Shown here one piece after another: positions 1 through 5,397 of a DNA stretch of 8,246 nt. The notes beneath the pieces were generated by a model. It had not been told where the DNA came from. It saw nothing but the letters and a program-made list of their open reading frames with translations, and ran no database searches. This stretch comes from an uncultured Thermoleophilia bacterium (GTDB lineage Bacteria > Actinomycetota > Thermoleophilia > UBA2241). Within the stretch, counting starts at the first letter, position 1; each line of letters opens with the position of its first letter. The stretch is from assembly GCA_903921965.1 (NCBI GenBank), contig CAIXSE010000268.1, positions 1-8,246 of the forward strand, given 5' to 3'. The translations under genes and the position numbers were made by a program.

Positions 1-863
1 CCGGTGCTCCAGAGGTGCGCCGGGCCCGGCTCCGCCGTGAGCCGGCGCAGCTCGAACCAGTCGCGGACGACGCCGGCGACCTCGGCGGCCCAGTCTTCGC
101 CGGTGATGCGCGCGGCGGCGGGCGCGGCCGCAGCTGCCGCCGGCTCGGGCCGCGCCGCCACGCCGGCCGCCGCGAGGAGCTCCCGCGGCGCGGCTTGCGC
201 GAGGAGGGCGAGCGGCTCGGCCTCGTCGGTCTGCGCGAGGAGAGAGAGCGTTTCGTCATCGTCGGACGGCGCCCACGAGGCGTCGAGGAAGTCGCCGAGC
301 CTGGCTGATGCCGTGGCCGCCTCGACGGGTGACCAGGCCGCCCGAGGACCAGGCTCGTCGTCGGCCGGCGCCGCCGCTGCCGGAGACGGCGCCGCCGCAG
401 GCGGCCGCGGCCCCGCCGGCTCGACGCTCGACCGGCGCAGGGACGTGCGACGGTGCACCCCCGGCGCCTGCCGTGCCTCGACCGCTGAAGGCGCCGGCCC
501 GGCGGCCTCGTCGTCCGTCCTCGCACGCGCGATGGCGTCGAGCAGCTCCCTCTCGCCCGGCGTCCCCTGACCCGTACGGGCGGCGGAAGGGAGGGCCCCG
601 GAGGCGAGCCCGGGCGAGCTCCAGCCGCGTTCGGGCGCCGGTGTCTCGGCGGCGCCCGCGAGCAGGGTGTCGGCGCTGACGCGGAACACGTACGCGAACT
701 GGTGGAGCTCCGCCGCCGAGACGCGCCGCCGGCCGGCTTCGATGCGGCTCACCGCCGACTGGTCGAGGCCCATCACCCTGGCCAGCTCGCGCTGGCTCCA
801 GCCGCGCTCGGTGCGCAGTCTCGCGATCTCGCTTCCCACGCCCTCTTGATGCTCTGAGCGCAT
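1..863 (-). CDS. XRE-family helix-turn-helix transcriptional regulator, partial (C-terminus beyond left edge)
   Basis: Reading leftwards from the ATG at 863, the frame stays open to the window edge (287 complete codons). Residues about 11-68 form a classic lambda-repressor-like (Cro/C1, XRE) DNA-binding domain: GWSQRELARVMGL, then the recognition-helix segment DQSAVSRIEAGRR, then a closing helix with FAYVFRVSADTLL. A long low-complexity linker rich in Ala, Pro and Asp follows (about 71-250). A more ordered patch follows (about 253-275, ITGEDWAAEVAGVVRDWFEL), so a second domain may lie off the edge. In related families this part can be an ImmA/IrrE-type peptidase or a ligand-binding domain, but neither can be seen here. 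The start is supported by an AAGGGGA ribosome site about 9 bases upstream. The gene is divergent from the ARPP-1 operon, so it probably controls that operon and itself. The HTH assignment is firm; the targets are inferred. Confidence 0.9.
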   Translation of the reverse strand, partial: MRSEHQEGVGSEIARLRTERGWSQRELARVMGLDQSAVSRIEAGRRRVSAAELHQFAYVFRVSADTLLAGAAETPAPERGWSSPGLASGALPSAARTGQGTPGERELLDAIARARTDDEAAGPAPSAVEARQAPGVHRRTSLRRSSVEPAGPRPPAAAPSPAAAAPADDEPGPRAAWSPVEAATASARLGDFLDASWAPSDDDETLSLLAQTDEAEPLALLAQAAPRELLAAAGVAARPEPAAAAAAPAAARITGEDWAAEVAGVVRDWFELRRLTAEPGPAHLWST

Positions 864-892
864 CAGTTCCGTCCCCTTGCGTCGCTACACTG

Positions 893-901
893 ACTCTAAC
901 A
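893..901 (-). promoter_or_regulatory. Extended -10 promoter element for the XRE regulator
   Basis: On the minus strand this reads TGTTAGAGT, matching an extended -10 (TG-N-TATAAT) with two mismatches. A start site about 7 bases on would leave a leader of roughly 20 bases that contains the ribosome site of the XRE gene. I find no convincing -35 box, as expected for an extended -10 promoter. It is a mirror copy of the element at 961-969. Confidence 0.45.
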
Positions 902-953
902 GGTCCTGCCCGACATGGATCCATTCTCCACGGAGAAGCGGCGCTCCTCCTTG

Positions 954-963
954 ACATATATGT
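954..963. promoter_or_regulatory. 10-bp perfect palindrome, candidate operator
   Basis: ACATATATGT is a perfect palindrome and one of the few AT-rich stretches in a very GC-rich window. Its right end overlaps the TG of the rightward extended -10 element, so a dimeric repressor bound here would block that promoter. The divergent XRE protein is the obvious candidate ligand. No second copy is seen, so the operator role is an inference. Confidence 0.4.
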
Positions 964-969
964 TAGAAT
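961..969 (+). promoter_or_regulatory. Extended -10 promoter element for the ARPP-1 operon
   Basis: TGTTAGAAT fits the extended -10 consensus with a single mismatch in the hexamer. The nearby TTGACA at 951-956 lies only 7 bases upstream of the hexamer, too close to serve as its -35. The predicted start site is about 976, giving a leader of roughly 130 bases before the ARPP-1 gene. Confidence 0.5.
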
Positions 970-977
970 AGCATCAC

Positions 978-1145
978 ATGAGGGTAAAGTGGAAGCGTTA
1001 CGATGTCTTCCAGTCATGGACGGAAGATCACGAGCGGGTGACGGAGTGGAGGAGCCGTCCGCCGGCCGGGCCGGGCCGGCGGACGGCGCATCGGAGAGGA
1101 GAGCACCATGCAGGAGATGCACGAGCACGAGGGCTATACCGGTGA
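978..1145 (+). CDS. Possible 55-residue leaderless small ORF / leader peptide
   Basis: An ATG lies 8 bases past the -10 hexamer, at or next to the predicted transcription start, with no ribosome site before it, so any translation would be leaderless. The first 26 residues (beginning MRVKWKRYDVFQSWTEDHER) are rich in Trp and charged residues and have a less extreme codon composition. The rest becomes Arg/Gly/Pro-rich as it crosses the leader hairpin. It ends 38 bases inside the ARPP-1 gene in another frame, so its ribosomes could open the hairpin and couple translation. No family is recognised, and it may simply be a chance ORF in a leader. Confidence 0.22.
   Translation: MRVKWKRYDVFQSWTEDHERVTEWRSRPPAGPGRRTAHRRGEHHAGDARARGLYR
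1054..1087 (+). promoter_or_regulatory. Perfect 14-bp hairpin in the ARPP-1 operon leader
   Basis: GCCGTCCGCCGGCC at 1054-1067 pairs exactly with 1074-1087 around a 6-base loop. The stem ends 8 bases before the GAGGAG ribosome site (1096-1101) of the ARPP-1 gene. There is no run of T after it, so it is not a standard intrinsic terminator. It could act as an attenuator, a stability element or a translation modulator. Confidence 0.5.
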
Positions 1146-2154
1146 GGCGCTGACGCGCACGCTGCGGCTGGGAGAGCGCGCGGTGCACGGGCCGCTGGCG
1201 GTGTTCCCGCTGTTCACCGAGAGGGCGGTGCCGCAGCCTGCGCGCCCGCACTACGTCACCCTGCGCCAGGCTCTGGCGCTGGGCATGGTCGCGGTCACGG
1301 AGGTCAGCGAGGGCGGGTCCGTCCCCGAGCTGCGTCTGGTCAACAAGGGCGACCAGCGCGTGCTCGTCCTCGACGGCGAGGAGCTGCGCGGCGCGAAGCA
1401 GAACCGCGTGCTGAACACCACCATCCTCGTCTCCCGCTACAGCACGCTCGTCGTGCCGGTGAGCTGCACCGAGGCGGGCCGCTGGTCCTACGCGTCGCCG
1501 GAGTTCGCGGAGAGTGAGATCGTCGCCGAGCGGCAGGTGCGGTTCGCCATGCGCGAGACCACGCAGGCGTCGCTGGCCGCCGGCGCGGGCCACCGCACCG
1601 ACCAGGGCCGCGTGTGGCACGAGGTCGACGCCATGCACGCACGGCAGGGCACGCACTCGCCCACGAGCGCGATGCGCGACTCCTACGCGCACAAGAAGCA
1701 GGACCTCGACGCGGTCGTGGCCGCCTTCCCGCTGCAGGACCACCAGAAGGGCGTGCTCGTGCTGCACGGCGGGCGCGTGGTCGGGCTCGACTACGTCTCG
1801 CGCTCCCGCCAATACGCGGAGCTGCACGACAAGCTGCTGCGCAGCTACGCCTTCGAGGCCCTGGTGCGCGACGGCGAGCCGGGCGACCGCGCCGTCGCCG
1901 AGGCCTTCCTCGGCCGCATCGCCGGGCTCGACGGACGCCGCTTCAAGAGCCCGGGCCTCGGCTGGGACGTCCGCTTCCAGGGCGCCGGCGTCCTCGGCTC
2001 GGCGCTGGTCTACCGCGGCAGCGCCGTGCACGCCGCGTTCTTCGACGTGGGCGGCGCCGAGAGCGCCGGTGGTCCCGGCGACGAGCGCCGGCGACAGCCC
2101 GAGTGGCGCATCGCCGACGCCCGCGAGCGCGCCCGCCGGCGGACGACCTCCTGA
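1108..2154 (+). CDS. ARPP-1 domain (DUF6569) protein
   Basis: This 348-residue protein matches the ARPP-1/DUF6569 family over most of its length. Diagnostic stretches are GPLAVFPLF (28-36), EGGSVPELRLVNKGDQRVLV (68-87), LDGEELRGAKQNRVLNTTIL (88-107), VPVSCTEAGRWSY (116-128) and GHRTDQGRVWHEVDAM (about 160-175). The family name stands for ADP-ribosylglycohydrolase-, Rhodanese- and Phosphatase-associated protein, given from gene neighbourhoods tied to NAD/ADP-ribose metabolism. Its biochemical activity is not known to me. The protein has no signal peptide or membrane segment, so it should be cytoplasmic. The start is set by GAGGAG six bases before the ATG. A stretch at the C-terminus (about 317-348) is Arg/Gly-rich and looks disordered. 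It is the first gene of an operon with the next gene, 33 bases downstream, and is transcribed divergently from the XRE regulator. The family assignment is strong; the role is open. Confidence 0.9.
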   Translation: MQEMHEHEGYTGEALTRTLRLGERAVHGPLAVFPLFTERAVPQPARPHYVTLRQALALGMVAVTEVSEGGSVPELRLVNKGDQRVLVLDGEELRGAKQNRVLNTTILVSRYSTLVVPVSCTEAGRWSYASPEFAESEIVAERQVRFAMRETTQASLAAGAGHRTDQGRVWHEVDAMHARQGTHSPTSAMRDSYAHKKQDLDAVVAAFPLQDHQKGVLVLHGGRVVGLDYVSRSRQYAELHDKLLRSYAFEALVRDGEPGDRAVAEAFLGRIAGLDGRRFKSPGLGWDVRFQGAGVLGSALVYRGSAVHAAFFDVGGAESAGGPGDERRRQPEWRIADARERARRRTTS

Positions 2155-2187
2155 AGGTCCCGGCCGGCACGACCGAGAGGAGCCATC

Positions 2188-3063
2188 ATGCAGGACGACA
2201 TCCGTCAGCGTTCGTACAAGGCGGCGGCGGCGATCACGCGTGCGCAACTCCGGCGCGACGCGCCGGAGCGGGCGCGGGCCCTCGACGCCGTCGAGCAGAG
2301 CGACGTGGTCGTGGTCGGCGGCATCTACGACCACGTCGAGTCCGTGCTCCAGGCGCTCGGCGTGCCGCACGTGCTCGTCACGCCGCAGGAAGTCGACGGG
2401 CTGAGACTCCGTCCCGAGCAGCTGCTCGTCGTCAACTGCCCGGGTGACGTCTCGCCGCGGGCCGTCGGGCGCATCCGCGCGTTCGTCGAGGCGGGCGGCA
2501 GCCTCTTCACCACCGACTGGGCGCTCAAGCACGTCGTCGAGCCGGCGTTCCCGGGGGTCCTCGCCTTCCAGAAGGCGCCCACCCGCGACGACGTGGTGCG
2601 CATCGAGGTCCGCGACCCCGACAACATCTACCTGCAGGGCGTGCTCGACGGCCAGGACGACCCGCAGTGGTGGCTCGAGGGCTCCTCGTATCCCATCACC
2701 ATCCTCGATCCCGGCCGCGTGCAGGTGCTCATCACCAGCCGCGAGCTCGGCGAGAAGTACGGCGAGACGCCTGTGGCGGTGTGGTTCCGCTGGGGCGAGG
2801 GCGACGTGTTCCACATGATCAGCCACTACTACCTGCAGCGCACCGAGCTGCGCACGGCGCGGCACCAGCAGGCCGCGGTCAGCTACTTCGCGGAGAAGGA
2901 GGTCGACCTGCCGGCGGCCATGGCGGCCGAGGTCGACGGCCTCAGCCTGGCCGACGTCGAGTCGGCCAAGCCGTCGGCGGCCTTCATGGCGAACGTCATC
3001 ATCGAGAAGAAGCGGCAGCAGCGCCGCCGGCGGGGCGCCGACGGGCCGGGAGACGGTGCGTGA
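2188..3063 (+). CDS. Conserved protein resembling the class I glutamine amidotransferase-like (ThuA-like) fold
   Basis: The product has 291 residues and no signal or transmembrane segment. Its middle looks like a flavodoxin/GATase1-like alpha-beta fold: strand SDVVVVGGIYDHVESVLQAL (38-57), strand HVLVTPQEVDGLRLRPEQLL (61-80) running into VVNCPGDVSP (81-90), then the helix AVGRIRAFVEAGGSLFTTDW (92-111), a pattern seen in ThuA-like and other DJ-1/PfpI-type proteins. A late strand pair, AVWFRWGEGDVFHMISHYYL (197-216), resembles the part of such proteins that closes the active site. Cys84 and the histidines at 209 and 213 are candidate functional residues, but no canonical Cys-His-Glu triad can be assigned. 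The C-terminal tail is a basic helix (IEKKRQQRRRR). The ATG has AGGAG five bases upstream. It follows ARPP-1 by 33 bases with no terminator, so the two are probably co-expressed and functionally linked. The fold call is moderate and the function unknown. Confidence 0.82.
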   Translation: MQDDIRQRSYKAAAAITRAQLRRDAPERARALDAVEQSDVVVVGGIYDHVESVLQALGVPHVLVTPQEVDGLRLRPEQLLVVNCPGDVSPRAVGRIRAFVEAGGSLFTTDWALKHVVEPAFPGVLAFQKAPTRDDVVRIEVRDPDNIYLQGVLDGQDDPQWWLEGSSYPITILDPGRVQVLITSRELGEKYGETPVAVWFRWGEGDVFHMISHYYLQRTELRTARHQQAAVSYFAEKEVDLPAAMAAEVDGLSLADVESAKPSAAFMANVIIEKKRQQRRRRGADGPGDGA

Positions 3064-3087
3064 GACGGTGCCGCGCGGCCGGCGGAG

Positions 3088-3131
3088 CGGCCGGGGCCGG
3101 CGGGCGCGGCTGCGCCCGCCGGCCCCGGCCG
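3088..3131. terminator. 20-bp perfect GC hairpin between convergent genes
   Basis: The arm 3088-3107 is exactly complementary to 3112-3131 around the 4-base loop GGCT. It lies 24 bases after the stop of the upstream plus-strand gene and 13 bases beyond the stop of the convergent minus-strand gene, so it can serve both as a bidirectional terminator. There is no T-tract on either side, as is common in high-GC Actinomycetota. Confidence 0.7.
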
Positions 3132-3144
3132 TGTCCGTGAGGCG

Positions 3145-3300
3145 TCACGACGCCTGCTCGACCACCTCGTCGGAGTGTTCCTCGTCGTCGTGGCGCAGCC
3201 AGTCCATGCAGGCCATGGACTCGGCGTCGCAGGTCACGCAGCGGTACTTCCGCCCGGACTCAGCCGGGCAGTGAGGGCAGGGGAGCATCTGGAAGCTCAT
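3145..3300 (-). CDS. Small zinc-ribbon-like protein (51 aa)
   Basis: The ATG at 3300 is preceded by GAGAGGG with a 7-base spacer, and the frame ends in TGA at 3145. The product begins MSFQMLPCPHCPAESGRKYR. It contains two CxxC pairs, CPHC (8-11) and CVTC (21-24), spaced as in a short zinc ribbon, then a further Cys31 in SMACMDWLRH and a strongly acidic C-terminus (DDEEHSDEVVEQ). Such a protein would bind one zinc ion and probably act through protein or nucleic-acid contacts. The exact family is not recognised. It sits head-to-head with the macrodomain gene (86 bases apart) and tail-to-tail with the ARPP-1 operon. The ribosome site, cysteine pattern and flanking hairpin make it a convincing gene despite its size. 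Confidence 0.75.
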   Translation of the reverse strand: MSFQMLPCPHCPAESGRKYRCVTCDAESMACMDWLRHDDEEHSDEVVEQAS

Positions 3301-3370
3301 CGCCGGGCCCTCTCAGGTGTGGTCTCATTCATGACGAGCGACAGGTGCCCGGGGATGTCCGGGATGACAC

Positions 3371-3378
3371 GGAGGAGG
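3371..3378 (+). promoter_or_regulatory. Ribosome binding site that sets the macrodomain start
   Basis: GGAGGAGG sits 8 bases before the ATG at 3387. This argues against the in-frame GTG at 3345, which would add 14 residues of acidic, non-conserved sequence and has no good ribosome site. Confidence 0.75.
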
Positions 3379-3386
3379 ATGAAGGC

Positions 3387-3935
3387 ATGGGAGACGAGCA
3401 CGAAGGACGCACCGAGCCGGTCGCGGGGCGCATGGAGATCGTGGACGGCGACATCACGACCCTGGACGTCGACGCCATCGTCAACGCCGCCAACTCGTCC
3501 TTGGTGAGGGGTGCGGGCGTGTGCGGCGCCATCCACGCCGCCGCCGGGCCGGAGCTCGAGCGGGAGTGCCTGACGCTGGCACCGTGCCCGACCGGCGAGG
3601 CGCGCCTCACCGGGGGGTATGGCCTGCCCGCGCGCCACGTGATCCACGCGGTGGGACCCATCTGGCAGGGCGGCGGCCACCACGAGGCGGAACTGCTGCG
3701 CTCGTGCTACACGGAGTCGCTGCGGCTCGCGGCAGAGGCCGGGCTGGAGTCGGTGGCGTTCCCGGCGATCTCAGCCGGCATCTACCGCTACCCCGCGGAG
3801 GCGGCGTGCGACGTGGCCGTGAGCGCCGTCTCCGCCTGGCTCGAGGGGCACGAGCTGCCGCGGCGGGTCGTCTTCTGCTGCTTCGGCGAGCCTTCGGCGG
3901 CACTGTACCGGCGGCGGCTCGCGTCCGGCTCCTGA
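3387..3935 (+). CDS. Macrodomain protein (MacroD/YmdB-like, ADP-ribose-binding)
   Basis: The 182-residue product is essentially one macrodomain. In order: MEIVDGDITTLDVDAIVNAA (16-35) with GDIT and the NAAN adenine/ribose-binding motif (33-36); the glycine-rich loop GAGVCGAIHAAAG (42-54); PTGEARLTGGYGLPARHVIH (68-87); and the diphosphate loop FPAISAGIYRYP (125-136). MacroD-type enzymes remove mono-ADP-ribose from acidic side chains or deacetylate O-acetyl-ADP-ribose. In MacroD2 and YmdB the glycine loop reads GGGGVD and its Asp supports catalysis; here the equivalent position is Cys46. ADP-ribose binding is therefore likely, but hydrolysis by the standard mechanism is uncertain. The protein is cytoplasmic, with about 15 extra residues before the domain. 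It is divergent from the zinc-ribbon gene and lies in the same neighbourhood as ARPP-1, which supports an ADP-ribose theme. Confidence 0.92.
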   Translation: MGDEHEGRTEPVAGRMEIVDGDITTLDVDAIVNAANSSLVRGAGVCGAIHAAAGPELERECLTLAPCPTGEARLTGGYGLPARHVIHAVGPIWQGGGHHEAELLRSCYTESLRLAAEAGLESVAFPAISAGIYRYPAEAACDVAVSAVSAWLEGHELPRRVVFCCFGEPSAALYRRRLASGS

Positions 3936-3943
3936 CGGCGGCG

Positions 3944-3960
3944 CCCGGCCGCGCGCCGGG
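3944..3960 (+). terminator. Weak terminator-like hairpin after the macrodomain gene
   Basis: CCCGGC and GCCGGG pair as a 6-bp stem around a 5-base loop, 8 bases past the stop codon, without a T-tract. The rest of the 181-base gap to the next gene is extremely GC-rich and holds no ORF I can support. Confidence 0.3.
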
Positions 3961-4062
3961 ACCGCCCGCGGCGCGCGGCTCGTACCCGGGTCGCTCGAGC
4001 CACCCGGCCCCGGCCGCCGCGACGCGGCCCGCGCGGGACCGCTCACGCCGCGCCCGCCGCGC

Positions 4063-4077
4063 GCCGATAGGGAAGAG
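4063..4077 (+). promoter_or_regulatory. GCCGATA-type box upstream of the Cache lipoprotein
   Basis: GCCGATAGGGAAGAG begins with a near match to the -10 element GCCGATAA recognised by sigma-28/FliA/WhiG-type sigma factors. A closely similar string lies upstream of the Nif11-like ORF on the other strand. No TAAA-like -35 is seen at the expected spacing, so the sigma assignment is tentative. Confidence 0.4.
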
Positions 4078-4116
4078 CAGGCGCCGCGCGCGGCGGCGGG
4101 ACGTGAGGAGGCTCCG

Positions 4117-5352
4117 ATGAGGATGGACAGGCTGGCACGTGTCGCTCTGGCAGGCGCGCTGCTCACGCTCGCTCTCGCGCCGGGGCTGCTCGCCGCAGGC
4201 TGCGGCTCCTCCTCCGGCGGCGCGTCACCCAGTGCTTCCCCGTCGTCCGGCACCGCCGGTGAGGCGGCCATCACCGAGCGGCAGGTCACCGACCTCGTCG
4301 AGCTCACGGCCGCGGCGCTGCAGGGCGACGCCCCGGGCACCATCACCTCCATCGACAACGGCGAGGCGCCCTACGTCGACGCCGCCGACCCCGCGCTGTA
4401 CGTCTTCGTGTTCGACCCCGACGTGCGCCTCGTCGCCCACCCCGACCCCACGCTGCAGGGCAAGAGCATGAAGGGCGTGCCCGACGCCGCCGGCAGGCTG
4501 TTCCGCGACGAGATGGTGGCGCGCGCCCTGGCCGGCGACTGCGGCTGGATCGACTACGTCAGGCAGGAGCCGGGGCAGGACGGCCTGCAGAAGAAGTCCA
4601 CGTACTTCACGCTGGTCACCGGCAGCGACGGCAGCCAGTACATCGTCGGCGCCGGGCGGTATCTGGGCCCCTGGACGGGCTCCTCGCCGGACCCGGCCAC
4701 GCAGCTGCGCATGGTCGGCAACCTCAACATGGCGTTCGTCGAGGTCGCGGGCGAGGGTGCGACAGGCTTCTCCGTCGACCTGGCCGGGGAGATCGCCGGG
4801 CGCATCGGACGCTCGCTGCAGGTGACCTTCGAGCAGTTCCCCGACCTGTTCCCGATGCTCGACGCCGGGACCGCCGACATCGCCATGTCGGCGATCAGCA
4901 TCACGCCCGAGCGCCGCAAGGAGGTCGACTTCTCGGCGCCGTACTTCGACTCGGGCCAGTCGCTCCTCGCCCGCAAGGGCTCGGGCATCGCGGGGACGGC
5001 GGACCTCAAGGGCAGGGCCGTCGGTGCGCTCGAGGGCTCGACGAACCAGAAGACGGCCGAGGCGGTGCCCGGCGTCGGCCGCGTGGTGACCTTCGCCGAC
5101 AAGGAGCCCATGTTCGACGCGCTCCTCGCCGGCAAGCTCGACGCCGTGGTCTGCGACACGCCGTTCGCGCTCTACAACGCGAAGCTGACGGGGCAGACCG
5201 AGGTCGCCGAGACGCTGACCACCGGCGACCAGTACGGCATCGCCCTGAAGAAGGGGAACACGGAGCTGCGGGCCGCGGTCGACGACGCCCTCGCGGCCAT
5301 CAGGGCCGACGGCACCTACGACCGGCTGTACGCGGAGTACTTCGGGCAGTGA
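4117..5352 (+). CDS. Lipoprotein with Cache sensor domain fused to family 3 solute-binding domain
   Basis: A 411-residue secreted lipoprotein. The signal peptide has a charged start (MRMDRLAR), a hydrophobic core and a lipobox LAAGC with Cys29, followed by a Gly/Ser/Pro tether (30-49). Residues about 52-185 resemble a single Cache domain: a leading helix, YVFVFDPDVRLVAHPDPTLQ (95-114), GWIDYVRQ (143-150), and the closing strand QYIVGAGRYL (174-183). Residues about 197-409 are a family 3 (SBP_bac_3) periplasmic-binding domain with GFSVDLAGEIAGRIG (217-231), SAISITPERRKEVDFSAPYF (258-277) and VVCDTPFALY (344-353). Arg266 and Asp347 match positions that bind the carboxylate and amino groups of amino acids in HisJ/GlnH-like proteins. 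The first binding strand (LRMVGNLNMAFVEV) is divergent. GAGGAG six bases before the ATG sets the start. No transporter gene is adjacent, so it may be a ligand sensor or may serve a distant permease. Confidence 0.9.
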   Translation: MRMDRLARVALAGALLTLALAPGLLAAGCGSSSGGASPSASPSSGTAGEAAITERQVTDLVELTAAALQGDAPGTITSIDNGEAPYVDAADPALYVFVFDPDVRLVAHPDPTLQGKSMKGVPDAAGRLFRDEMVARALAGDCGWIDYVRQEPGQDGLQKKSTYFTLVTGSDGSQYIVGAGRYLGPWTGSSPDPATQLRMVGNLNMAFVEVAGEGATGFSVDLAGEIAGRIGRSLQVTFEQFPDLFPMLDAGTADIAMSAISITPERRKEVDFSAPYFDSGQSLLARKGSGIAGTADLKGRAVGALEGSTNQKTAEAVPGVGRVVTFADKEPMFDALLAGKLDAVVCDTPFALYNAKLTGQTEVAETLTTGDQYGIALKKGNTELRAAVDDALAAIRADGTYDRLYAEYFGQ

Positions 5353-5363
5353 AGCGAGGAGGG

Positions 5364-5396
5364 CGCGGCCGCCGGCGCAGGGCTCGGGCGGCCGCG
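5364..5396. terminator. 10-bp hairpin between convergent genes
   Basis: CGCGGCCGCC at 5364-5373 pairs exactly with 5387-5396 around a 13-base loop. It fills the 45-base gap between the stop of the Cache lipoprotein and the stop of the convergent deaminase gene, so it may act in both directions. There is no T-tract. Confidence 0.55.
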
Positions 5397-5397
5397 G

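Noticed and set aside
4..679. Plus-strand frames at the left edge (4-570, 15-308, 308-679)
   Set aside because: They are antisense to the XRE gene and have Ala/Arg/Ser-rich low-complexity products without motifs.
951..956. TTGACA as a -35 box
   Set aside because: It is a perfect -35 hexamer, but the good -10 (964-969) is only 7 bases away. At 16-18 bases the candidate hexamers (such as TCACAT) match poorly. It may simply be the edge of the operator.
256..2865. 869-codon open frame on the minus strand
   Set aside because: It runs antisense to the ARPP-1 operon and in another frame through the XRE gene. Its product is a low-complexity Arg/Ala/Gly/Val-rich sequence with no domain, typical of a mirror frame in high-GC DNA.
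3314..3347. Direct repeat CAGGTG (3315-3320 and 3342-3347) between the zinc-ribbon and macrodomain genes
   Set aside because: It is only six bases long, imperfect in its flanks, and easily due to chance.
3345..3386. GTG 3345 as the macrodomain start
   Set aside because: The strong GGAGGAGG site lies downstream of it and fits ATG 3387. The extra 14 residues are not part of the domain.
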